From NCBI GenBank assembly GCA_938038645.1, contig CALHTA010000024.1, forward strand, positions 1 to 6,744: a DNA stretch of 6,744 nt, written 5' to 3'. Position numbers and translations under genes: made by a program. Positions 1-5,789 of the stretch are shown here, one piece after another; the stretch's first letter is position 1, and every line of letters begins with the position of its first letter. Under the pieces are notes generated by a model that did no database searches, was not told the DNA's origin, and saw only the letters and a program-made list of their open reading frames with translations. This DNA is from an uncultured Thiotrichaceae bacterium. Its GTDB lineage: Bacteria > Pseudomonadota > Gammaproteobacteria > Thiotrichales > Thiotrichaceae.

Positions 1-503
1 TTTGAAAGTTTATCTGCCGACACTAAATCTGTTTTATTCAGTAGTACGATATCCGCATCACTCAGCTGACGAAGCACCGTATCGGCCATAAATTTATCTT
101 TGGCGCGCTGTTGCACTGTTTCCGCATCGGCAAGAACCACAACACCATCAATTGTGAAATCGGGTAACAAAGAAAGCGTGCTAGCGATTGAGCCAGGTAG
201 GGCCACACCGCTAGATTCGAGAATAACGTTGTCTGGGCGCGGATTTAATTTAGCGAGCTTAGTCATGGCCTCGATAAGGTCGCTGCCAAAGCTGCAGCAG
301 ACACATCCCCCGGCTAAAGAGATTAGGTCATCACCCTCGGCTTCGATTAAATCTTCGTCAATCGGCAGCTCGCCAAACTCATTAACCATAATCGCGAGTT
401 TTTTACTGCCTGCATTTCTAAGGAGGTGATTGACTAGCGTGGTTTTTCCAGAGCCGAGGTAACCACCAATGACTGTGACGGGTATTTTTCCTAAATCAGC
501 CAT
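1..503 (-). CDS. COG0523 (CobW/P47K) metallochaperone-type GTPase, C-terminal part outside window
   Basis: This open frame is read leftward from ATG 503-501 and gives 167 codons before the window edge. The G3E GTPase signatures are all visible. They are a Walker A GGYLGSGKTT at residues 13-22, NEFGELPID at 41-49, the metal-binding GGCVCCS (CxCC) at 65-71, ESSG at 96-99 (Walker B/ExxG position) and the guanine-specificity motif NKTD at 156-159. Family members use GTP hydrolysis to deliver or handle Zn, Co or other metals in the cytoplasm; which metal cannot be told from this domain. Full-length members are typically 300-400 residues, so the CobW C-terminal domain and any His-rich stretch lie outside. 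The start directly abuts the stop of the upstream amidohydrolase (TAG then ATG, no spacer), with AAGGA at 508-512 as ribosome binding site, so it is probably translationally coupled. UreG and HypB are related, but the CxCC and NEFG motifs favour COG0523. Confidence 0.93.
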   Translation of the reverse strand, partial: MADLGKIPVTVIGGYLGSGKTTLVNHLLRNAGSKKLAIMVNEFGELPIDEDLIEAEGDDLISLAGGCVCCSFGSDLIEAMTKLAKLNPRPDNVILESSGVALPGSIASTLSLLPDFTIDGVVVLADAETVQQRAKDKFMADTVLRQLSDADIVLLNKTDLVSADKLS

Positions 504-2147
504 CTAGTCCTTGCTAAGCTCCGATGCCGCAAAAATTTCACCGCCTAACACGGTACCCCAAACCTTGACATCTTTAAGATTCTCACCGCCCACCGTTTCA
601 GGGTCACTCTCAAGGATCGCGAAATCTGCTCGCTTACCTGTTTCAATAGAACCAATTTCACCGTCTAACTTCAGCGTGTAGGCGGCTCCTAAAGTAATGG
701 CGTATAGCGCTTCATTCACGCCAATTTTCTCTGATTCACCTTGTACTCGACCTGATGCTGTCAGCCTGTTAACAGCCGCCCAAGCGGTAAATAATGGCCC
801 TAGCGGTGTTACTGGCGCGTCGGAATGTATCGCCATAGGCACGCCGTGTTTTAGTGCCGTTGCACAAGCATTCATGCGTAATGCACGCTCTGGCCCGACG
901 GTGAGTTTGTAGTGCTCATCGCCCCAATAGAAATGATGGTTAGCAAAGAGGTTCACACACAAACCCAGTTTGGCAATACGCCGGAACTGAGCGGTGTCCG
1001 CCAGCTGGCAATGTTGAACCGTAAAGCGATGATCACGAGAAGGTTGTTCTAGTAAACAGCTATCCATGGTGTCTAACAGCAGTTCGGTGGCTTCGTCACC
1101 ATTGGTGTGAATATGCACTTGTAAATCGTGCTTGAGACTGTCGGTTAAAATTTCTCGTAAATGTTCTGGGGATATGTACCAAAGTCCATTAGGTGCGCCA
1201 TTGTAATAGCCAGGTGCTCGCATACGTGCAGAGAAACCTTGAATCGAGCCGTCAGCAACTACCTTGATTTTACCCAAGCGAAGTTTTTCTGTGCTTTGGG
1301 ATTTGATTTCCATGGCGCGAGCGATCAAGTCTTTAGGCGCGATCCCACTGTGGAAAATTAATGAAACAATACGGGCAGGATATTCGTCACGAGTGGTGAC
1401 TTCATCCATCATATCCACCACTTCTTCTGGAAGACGCGCCGCTAAGTCAGTGGCTGTGGTGACTCCAGAGCGTACGCACAGCTTTCCAAAATTCACTAAG
1501 CCTGTTTCATCGCAGGACAGAAAGTCTCTATCAAAGCCAACATGTACAGAGGCTAAGGCCATCACTTCAGGGCCTTTTAGCTCGCCGGTTGGAAAGCCAT
1601 CAGCGCCTAAAGGTATACCGGGGTTATCGATTCCCGTTCTTAACAAACCTGCAAGCTCTAGTGCTTTGCTGTTTACATTAACAATATGGCCTGAAGCATG
1701 TAGCAAACCAATAGGGCGCGTTGCGGATACTTCATCCAGATGTTCACGCGTTACTCGCTCGTTATCATAGTAGATTGGGTCTAGTGACCAGCCGGGTAAG
1801 GGTGCATCTTCAGGTAGGGTAGATTCTATTATTTTTAGTCGCTCAATCACTTCAGGAATGCTTTTGGCACCAGACCAAACTTTGCCGTTTGGGTCCATAC
1901 GGTCAAAATAACCGACGTAGGTAAATGACCAAAGTGAACCTTCCATGGCATGGCTATGGCCTTCGACGAAGCCCGGCATGATGGTTTTCTCAGCGAAGCG
2001 TTGGTCGAGTTCGTATTCACCCCAGCCTTCAAGCTCTTCAAGCGTTCCAGCTCCAAGGATCATTCCATCTCGAACGGCTACATGAGTCACGTGAGGACGT
2101 GCCGGATTCATCGTAATAATCTTTTTGGCTTGGTAAATTGTATTCAT
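504..2147 (-). CDS. YtcJ-like metal-dependent amidohydrolase (Amidohydro_3)
   Basis: This 547-residue cytoplasmic enzyme has no signal peptide. It fits the COG1574/YtcJ family, which includes N-substituted formamide deformylase NfdA and the AepA-annotated proteins, all hydrolysing amide-like bonds with bound metal. Visible motifs are HSH at 64-66 (first metal-binding HxH), KVVADGS at 295-301 (possible lysine ligand), HIHTNGDEA at 345-353, QHC at 378-380 (His379) and HSDAPVTPLGP at 441-451, with Asp443 as the expected catalytic or metal-binding aspartate. The C-terminal GEIGSIETGKRADFAIL at 497-512 is the usual return to the composite beta-sandwich domain. Length matches the family (about 520-560). 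I chose ATG 2147 because GAGGA lies 4 nt upstream. An in-frame ATG at 2165 would add six residues but has no ribosome binding site. It heads a two-gene set with the COG0523 GTPase and diverges from the ABC importer genes. The actual substrate cannot be named. Confidence 0.93.
   Translation of the reverse strand: MNTIYQAKKIITMNPARPHVTHVAVRDGMILGAGTLEELEGWGEYELDQRFAEKTIMPGFVEGHSHAMEGSLWSFTYVGYFDRMDPNGKVWSGAKSIPEVIERLKIIESTLPEDAPLPGWSLDPIYYDNERVTREHLDEVSATRPIGLLHASGHIVNVNSKALELAGLLRTGIDNPGIPLGADGFPTGELKGPEVMALASVHVGFDRDFLSCDETGLVNFGKLCVRSGVTTATDLAARLPEEVVDMMDEVTTRDEYPARIVSLIFHSGIAPKDLIARAMEIKSQSTEKLRLGKIKVVADGSIQGFSARMRAPGYYNGAPNGLWYISPEHLREILTDSLKHDLQVHIHTNGDEATELLLDTMDSCLLEQPSRDHRFTVQHCQLADTAQFRRIAKLGLCVNLFANHHFYWGDEHYKLTVGPERALRMNACATALKHGVPMAIHSDAPVTPLGPLFTAWAAVNRLTASGRVQGESEKIGVNEALYAITLGAAYTLKLDGEIGSIETGKRADFAILESDPETVGGENLKDVKVWGTVLGGEIFAASELSKD
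508..512 (-). promoter_or_regulatory. Ribosome binding site for the COG0523 GTPase, inside the amidohydrolase gene
   Basis: AAGGA on the minus strand lies within the last codons of the amidohydrolase and 4 nt before the GTPase ATG. The intervening CTAG contains the amidohydrolase stop. A ribosome terminating at that stop would sit on the next start, so coupled translation is likely. Confidence 0.65.
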
Positions 2148-2151
2148 CCCA

Positions 2152-2156
2152 TCCTC
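2152..2156 (-). promoter_or_regulatory. Ribosome binding site deciding the amidohydrolase start
   Basis: GAGGA on the minus strand sits 4 nt before ATG 2147. No comparable purine tract precedes the alternative in-frame ATG at 2165, so this site favours the shorter 547-residue protein. Confidence 0.7.
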
Positions 2157-2157
2157 A

Positions 2158-2186
2158 CTATGCATAGGTAGTCATGGCGCCTACCT
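2158..2186. repeat. Overlapping dyad symmetries, possible operator
   Basis: CTATGCATAG at 2158-2167 is a perfect 10-bp palindrome. AGGTAG at 2166-2171 and CTACCT at 2181-2186 form a perfect 6-bp inverted repeat with a 9-nt spacer. The spacer's right end contributes to a GGCGCC palindrome at 2176-2181. The cluster lies directly upstream of the amidohydrolase ribosome binding site and just left of the candidate rightward -10. This is where a regulator could control both directions. The bound protein, if any, is unknown, and short palindromes also arise by chance. Confidence 0.4.
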
Positions 2187-2261
2187 GTGGTTAATATTGT
2201 GTGCTAGGATCACATACTACTGTCTTGAAAACAATGACGGTACGTGTCGAGGAAATCAATC

Positions 2262-2267
2262 AGGAGG
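2262..2267 (+). promoter_or_regulatory. Ribosome binding site deciding the binding-protein start
   Basis: A full AGGAGG lies 5 nt before ATG 2273. It fixes the start at the residue where the signal peptide begins (MKKLILS), rather than at the in-frame GTG at 2201, which would add 24 residues in front of the signal sequence. Confidence 0.88.
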
Positions 2268-2272
2268 AGAGA

Positions 2273-3844
2273 ATGAAGAAGCTAATACTCAGTATAGCTG
2301 TCGCTGCCACAATGATAAGTGGTGTCGCAACGACATCTGCAGTCGCTGAAGAAGCTAAGCGAGGAGGCACACTAGTCGCTGCCTTATCAACGAATGTGAG
2401 AAACCTTAATCCCGCTGTTCAATCAGGTATCGCGACTGGCTTTCCAGGCTCGCAGCTGTTTGCAGCGCCCCTACGTTATGATGAAAATTGGACCCCACAG
2501 CCTTATCTAGCGAAGAGCTGGGATGTGAGTGAAGACGGCCTCAAGGTCACACTCAATCTTGTCGATAACGCAAAATTCCATGATGGCAAGCCGGTGACTT
2601 CAGAAGATGTCGCATTCTCGGTTGATGTCATCAAAGCGCACCATCCATTCAAATCGATGTTCGCTCCGGTCACGTCAGTCGATACGCCAGATGCGCATAC
2701 TGCTATTTTGAATCTATCGCAACCTCATCCTGCATTGATGTTGGCGATGTCAGGTCAGTTAATGGCGATTATTCCAAAGCATATATATGGCGACGGTGAG
2801 AACCCTAAGACGCATCCACGTAACACGAAGGATGTTGTTGGCTCAGGGCCATTTAAGCTAGTTGAGTATAAAAGCGGTGAGCACATTATCTTGGAGCGTT
2901 TTGATGATTTCTTCATCGAAGGTCGTCCTTACCTAGATAAGATGGTGCTAAAGATTATTTCTGATCCTGCTGCACGAGCGATTGCTTATGAAAGTGGTGA
3001 AGTTGATTTTGGTGCGTTTGAAGTCGCCCCACAAAACATCAATCGCCTAAAGAAAGTTGATAGTTTAACGGTTACCCCTAAAGGTTACGGGGCGATCGGT
3101 CCTATCGATTGGCTAGCGTTAAACACGGCTCGTGGCCCGCTTAAAGAGAAAAAAGTTCGCCAAGCGATTGCCTATGCCGTTGATAAGAACTTTATCTTAA
3201 AAGCGATTCAGCGTGGTACTTCTGCAAATGCTGCAACCGGTATTCACCCTGACAGTCCATTTTATAATGCGGATGTTGAGCAGTATGAAGTTGATTTAGA
3301 TAAAGCCAATGCGCTGCTTGATGAAGCTGGATTTAAGAAAGATGGCGATGGCAAACGTTTTGGATTGACCATTGACTTTGGTTGGGCTGAGCTTAAGCCT
3401 AACGCTGAGTATGTTCGTGGTGCGCTTAAAAAGGTCGGTATCGATGTGACGGTTCGTGCCAGTGCAGACTTCCCAACGTGGGCAAAGCGTATGGGCGATC
3501 TAGACTTTGATATGAGCTGGGACACAGTATTCAACTGGGGTGATCCAGTCATCGGTGTTCACAGAACGTATCAATCGAGCAACATTGGTAAAGGGGTATG
3601 GTCTAACACTCAGAGCTATTCAAACAAACGCGTTGATGAGCTGTTAGAAATGGCTGGAAAGGAAAGTGACCCTGCAAAGCGTAAAGCGCTTTATGCTGAG
3701 TTCCAGACGATTGTTGCGGATGAAGTACCGGTTTACTTCACCAACACGCTTCCTTATCACACCGTTTATAGCGACAAAGTCGGTAATCCTCCATTAGGAA
3801 TCTGGTCAACCAGTTCACCAATGGATATGACTTACCTGAAGTAA
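2273..3844 (+). CDS. Periplasmic substrate-binding protein, family 5 (DppA/OppA-type)
   Basis: This 523-residue protein captures a solute in the periplasm and delivers it to the permeases encoded downstream. Residues 1-25 are a Sec signal peptide (MKK, hydrophobic core, SAVA then Glu), with likely cleavage after Ala25. There is no lipobox cysteine; the protein contains no cysteine at all. SBP_bac_5 features are GGTLVAAL at the mature start (31-38), KFHDGKPVTSEDVAFS at 101-116, the conserved GSGPFKLVEY at 190-199, VRQAIAYAVDK at 295-305 and the NWGDP segment at 421-425. Length is normal. Known ligands of the family include di- and oligopeptides, nickel complexes, heme, opines and sugars, so peptide import is only the default guess. 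At the NWGDP segment I do not see the Asp-Asn-Gly-Asp-Pro arrangement of enteric DppA. This weakly argues against ordinary dipeptides. It is the first gene of the importer operon and probably the most abundant product. Confidence 0.94.
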   Translation: MKKLILSIAVAATMISGVATTSAVAEEAKRGGTLVAALSTNVRNLNPAVQSGIATGFPGSQLFAAPLRYDENWTPQPYLAKSWDVSEDGLKVTLNLVDNAKFHDGKPVTSEDVAFSVDVIKAHHPFKSMFAPVTSVDTPDAHTAILNLSQPHPALMLAMSGQLMAIIPKHIYGDGENPKTHPRNTKDVVGSGPFKLVEYKSGEHIILERFDDFFIEGRPYLDKMVLKIISDPAARAIAYESGEVDFGAFEVAPQNINRLKKVDSLTVTPKGYGAIGPIDWLALNTARGPLKEKKVRQAIAYAVDKNFILKAIQRGTSANAATGIHPDSPFYNADVEQYEVDLDKANALLDEAGFKKDGDGKRFGLTIDFGWAELKPNAEYVRGALKKVGIDVTVRASADFPTWAKRMGDLDFDMSWDTVFNWGDPVIGVHRTYQSSNIGKGVWSNTQSYSNKRVDELLEMAGKESDPAKRKALYAEFQTIVADEVPVYFTNTLPYHTVYSDKVGNPPLGIWSTSSPMDMTYLK

Positions 3845-3864
3845 GCTTTAGAAGAAACTAGTCT

Positions 3865-3892
3865 GCGGCGAAGGATTAATTTTCTTTGCCGC
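3865..3892 (+). promoter_or_regulatory. Stem-loop between binding-protein and permease genes
   Basis: GCGGCGAAGGA at 3865-3875 pairs with TTCTTTGCCGC at 3882-3892 to give an uninterrupted 11-bp stem, including two G-U pairs in RNA, closed by a 6-nt loop. It lies 20 nt past the binding-protein stop and is followed by GCATTTTGG rather than a long T run, so complete termination is unlikely. Such hairpins after binding-protein genes are known to protect the upstream mRNA from 3' decay or to cause partial termination, giving more binding protein than permease. That role here is inferred. The stem buries TTG 3886 and the AAGGA that could serve it. Confidence 0.6.
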
Positions 3893-3921
3893 GCATTTTG
3901 GGGATATTTCAGGAACTTACT

Positions 3922-4899
3922 TTGACGTTTCTACGCGCAACTTTCTTCCGATCAATTTACGCGGTTATATTGCTGCTTGCAGTATTAGTGCTTAATTTTT
4001 CGATGATGCACGCCGCACCTGGCGATGTCGCTGACACCATTGCTCAATCCATGGGTGGCGCTGACGCTGAGATAATGGCTCAAATTAGAAATGACTATGG
4101 TTTAGATAAGCCATTTCTAGTGCAGCTCGGTACTTACATTGGCAAGGTGTTCCATTTAGATTTAGGTTACTCCTTTTTCTACAATCAACCGGTGGTTGAT
4201 CTTATTTTAGAGCGTTTACCCGCAACGCTTATACTGGTGATAGGCGCACAAATACTGGCGCTGGTTGTCGGTGTTGTTTTAGGGGTGATATCGGCGCGAA
4301 ACCCCAACGGCATTACCAGTCATTTGGTGACTGGGCTCGCTTTATTTGGTTATGCCGCCCCCGTATTTTGGACAGGCATACTGTTCCTATTAGCATTTTC
4401 CTTGCATCTCGGATGGTTCCCAACCAGTGGAATGCAGGATGTCACTGTTGAAGGGGGAGGTTGGGCACACTTCGTTGATATTGCTCATCACTCCGTCTTA
4501 CCCATTTTGACTCTTTGCTCAATTTATTTAGCTTTGTATTCAAGGCTTTGCCGAACCGCAATGCTCGAAGTGCTGGGCTCAGACTATGTACGAACCGCTA
4601 AAGCTAAGGGCTTAAGTACTCGGCAAGTGGTTTACAAACATGCCCTTAAGAATGCCGTTTCACCGGTTATTACCTTGGCAGGTTTACAGTTCTCAGCCGT
4701 GATTTCAGGAGCGGTACTAGTCGAGGCGGTTTATAGCTGGCCTGGGCTTGGAACCTTAGCTTTCCAATCGATCATTGCTCGCGACACACCCACGATACTG
4801 GGCATTTTATTCTTCTCAGCGCTGGTTGTTGTGATTGGGAATTTATTAACCGATCTGGCTTTACGGCTTGTTGACCCTCGTGTGGGAGGTAAACAATGA
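3922..4899 (+). CDS. ABC importer permease, DppB/NikB-type
   Basis: This inner-membrane subunit of the importer has 325 residues from the chosen start and about six hydrophobic segments (roughly 13-28, 100-122, 135-163, 191-209, 247-268, 291-316). The family N-terminal pattern HAAPGD is at 30-35. The EAA loop that docks the ATPase spans about 216-250, with DYVRTAKAKGLS at 221-232 and its invariant Gly at 230. The terminal LVDPRV at 316-321 is also typical. No ATG lies in frame near the N-terminus. TTG 3922 has AGGA 7 nt upstream and gives the usual short cytoplasmic lead before the first helix. TTG 3886 would add 12 residues but lies inside a stem-loop, and TTG 3898 has no ribosome binding site. 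The end overlaps the next permease start by 4 nt (ATGA). The product is confident; the exact start is not. Confidence 0.9.
   Translation: MTFLRATFFRSIYAVILLLAVLVLNFSMMHAAPGDVADTIAQSMGGADAEIMAQIRNDYGLDKPFLVQLGTYIGKVFHLDLGYSFFYNQPVVDLILERLPATLILVIGAQILALVVGVVLGVISARNPNGITSHLVTGLALFGYAAPVFWTGILFLLAFSLHLGWFPTSGMQDVTVEGGGWAHFVDIAHHSVLPILTLCSIYLALYSRLCRTAMLEVLGSDYVRTAKAKGLSTRQVVYKHALKNAVSPVITLAGLQFSAVISGAVLVEAVYSWPGLGTLAFQSIIARDTPTILGILFFSALVVVIGNLLTDLALRLVDPRVGGKQ
4885..4890 (+). promoter_or_regulatory. Ribosome binding site for the second permease
   Basis: GGAGGT lies within the last codons of the first permease, 5 nt before the overlapping ATG at 4896. Strong own initiation plus the ATGA overlap suggest equal output of the two permeases, as needed for a heterodimeric channel. 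Confidence 0.75.
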
Positions 4900-5789
4900 G
4901 CGGTAATTTGCAAAAGACTGAGACGGCTCAAGATATTATCGACGCCGCACAACACCCAATGTCAGAAGCTTGGGGCATGTTTCGTCGTGATCATGCCGCG
5001 ATGCTCGCCCTGTTCGTTTTATTGTTAGTATTGATTGCAGGAGTCGCAGGGCCGTTTGTTTACCCTGGCGATCCATTTGAAATGGTGTGGGCACCTTTTA
5101 CTCCACCAGGTGAAGATGGCTACGTCTTTGGAACCGATTACTTGGGTCGAGACTTGCTAACAATGCTGATTTACGGCGCACGCGTGTCTATCGCCATCGG
5201 TCTAGCGGCAGCCTTAATAACCGTGGTGATTGGTATCACGGTGGGCGCACTTGCAGGATTTTATAAAGGTTGGGTCGAAGAGCTATTGATGCGCCTGACG
5301 GAGTTTTTTCAGGTATTACCAACCTTGCTTTTCTCCATGGTTATCGTGGCCCTGTTTGGTGCCACTTTGCCGATGATTACGTTAGCGATCGGTATCGTAA
5401 GTTGGCCCCCCGTCGCGCGTATTACTCGAGCTGAATTCTTAAGGATTCGAGAGCTAGAATACGTCACTGCAGCTCGCTCTTCGGGCGTGTCAGACTGGAA
5501 AATTATGAGCCGGGTTATTTTGCCTAACGCTTTGCCGCCTATTATCGTACAAGCCGCTTTGATGGTGGGGTCGGCGATTTTGTTTGAGGCGGGTTTAAGC
5601 TTCTTAGGTTTGACTGATCCTAATGTGGTGAGTTGGGGGCAGATAATCGGCTCTAACCGACAATACATTCTGGATTCAAGCTACACCGTCACCATTCCAG
5701 GAATCGCTATTTTCGTCACGGTGCTAGCAATATCATTGGTTGGTGATGGCCTGAACGATGCGCTTAACCCAAAGCTGAGAAAACGCTAA
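4896..5789 (+). CDS. ABC importer permease, DppC/OppC-type
   Basis: This second inner-membrane subunit (297 residues) pairs with the preceding permease to form the translocation channel. A cytoplasmic lead of about 33 residues precedes the first helix (34-56). The periplasmic FGTDYLGRDLLTMLIYGAR at 78-96 is the characteristic DppC/OppC block. Further helices fall near 98-122, 139-156, 158-176, 213-233 and 265-283. The EAA loop is about 188-218, with EYVTAARSSGVS at 188-199 and Gly197. LSFLGL at 234-239 is also typical. Length is normal for the family. The start is fixed by GGAGGT 5 nt upstream and by the overlap with the previous stop. The stop TAA overlaps the ATPase start by one base (TAATG). 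Nothing in the sequence identifies the transported solute. Confidence 0.94.
   Translation: MSGNLQKTETAQDIIDAAQHPMSEAWGMFRRDHAAMLALFVLLLVLIAGVAGPFVYPGDPFEMVWAPFTPPGEDGYVFGTDYLGRDLLTMLIYGARVSIAIGLAAALITVVIGITVGALAGFYKGWVEELLMRLTEFFQVLPTLLFSMVIVALFGATLPMITLAIGIVSWPPVARITRAEFLRIRELEYVTAARSSGVSDWKIMSRVILPNALPPIIVQAALMVGSAILFEAGLSFLGLTDPNVVSWGQIIGSNRQYILDSSYTVTIPGIAIFVTVLAISLVGDGLNDALNPKLRKR

Larger units (their letters stand above)
2148..2272. promoter_or_regulatory. Divergent intergenic control region
   Basis: These 125 bp separate the amidohydrolase and binding-protein genes and must hold both promoters unless transcription enters from outside. The best rightward candidate is an extended -10, TGC-TAGGAT at 2202-2210, matching TATAAT in 4 of 6 positions with the TGn element but with no good -35. 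A second weak option is TTAATA (2191-2196) with CATACT (2213-2218) at 16-bp spacing. No convincing leftward promoter was found by eye; CAATAT-like sequence near 2192-2198 is the nearest. The left half of the region is rich in dyad symmetry, listed separately. No regulator gene is present in the window. Confidence 0.5.

Noticed and set aside
100..429. 109-codon plus-strand open frame at the left edge
   Set aside because: It is antisense to the COG0523 GTPase, whose motifs are all present on the minus strand.
1264..1770. 168-codon plus-strand open frame inside the amidohydrolase
   Set aside because: It lies wholly opposite a gene with intact catalytic motifs, has low-complexity Ser/Arg/Pro-rich composition and no recognisable motif; it is an antisense shadow.
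2198..2214. CRP-like site, TGTG and TCACA halves around 2198-2214
   Set aside because: The right half (ATCACAT) is good, but at the required 6-nt spacing the left half reads GTGTG and does not match TGTGA. Only 7- or 5-nt spacers bring a partial left half, so a true CRP site is not supported.
2201..2272. GTG 2201 as start of the binding protein, adding 24 residues
   Set aside because: It would place a charged lead in front of a complete signal peptide, has no good ribosome binding site, and would ignore the AGGAGG 5 nt before ATG 2273.
3865..3900. Full Rho-independent terminator ending the binding-protein transcript
   Set aside because: The stem is adequate, but only four T follow after an intervening GCA, and the downstream genes need to be transcribed with it; partial termination or mRNA protection fits better.
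5309..5668. 119-codon minus-strand open frame opposite the DppC-type permease
   Set aside because: It is entirely antisense to a conserved membrane protein gene, with no family resemblance or context of its own.
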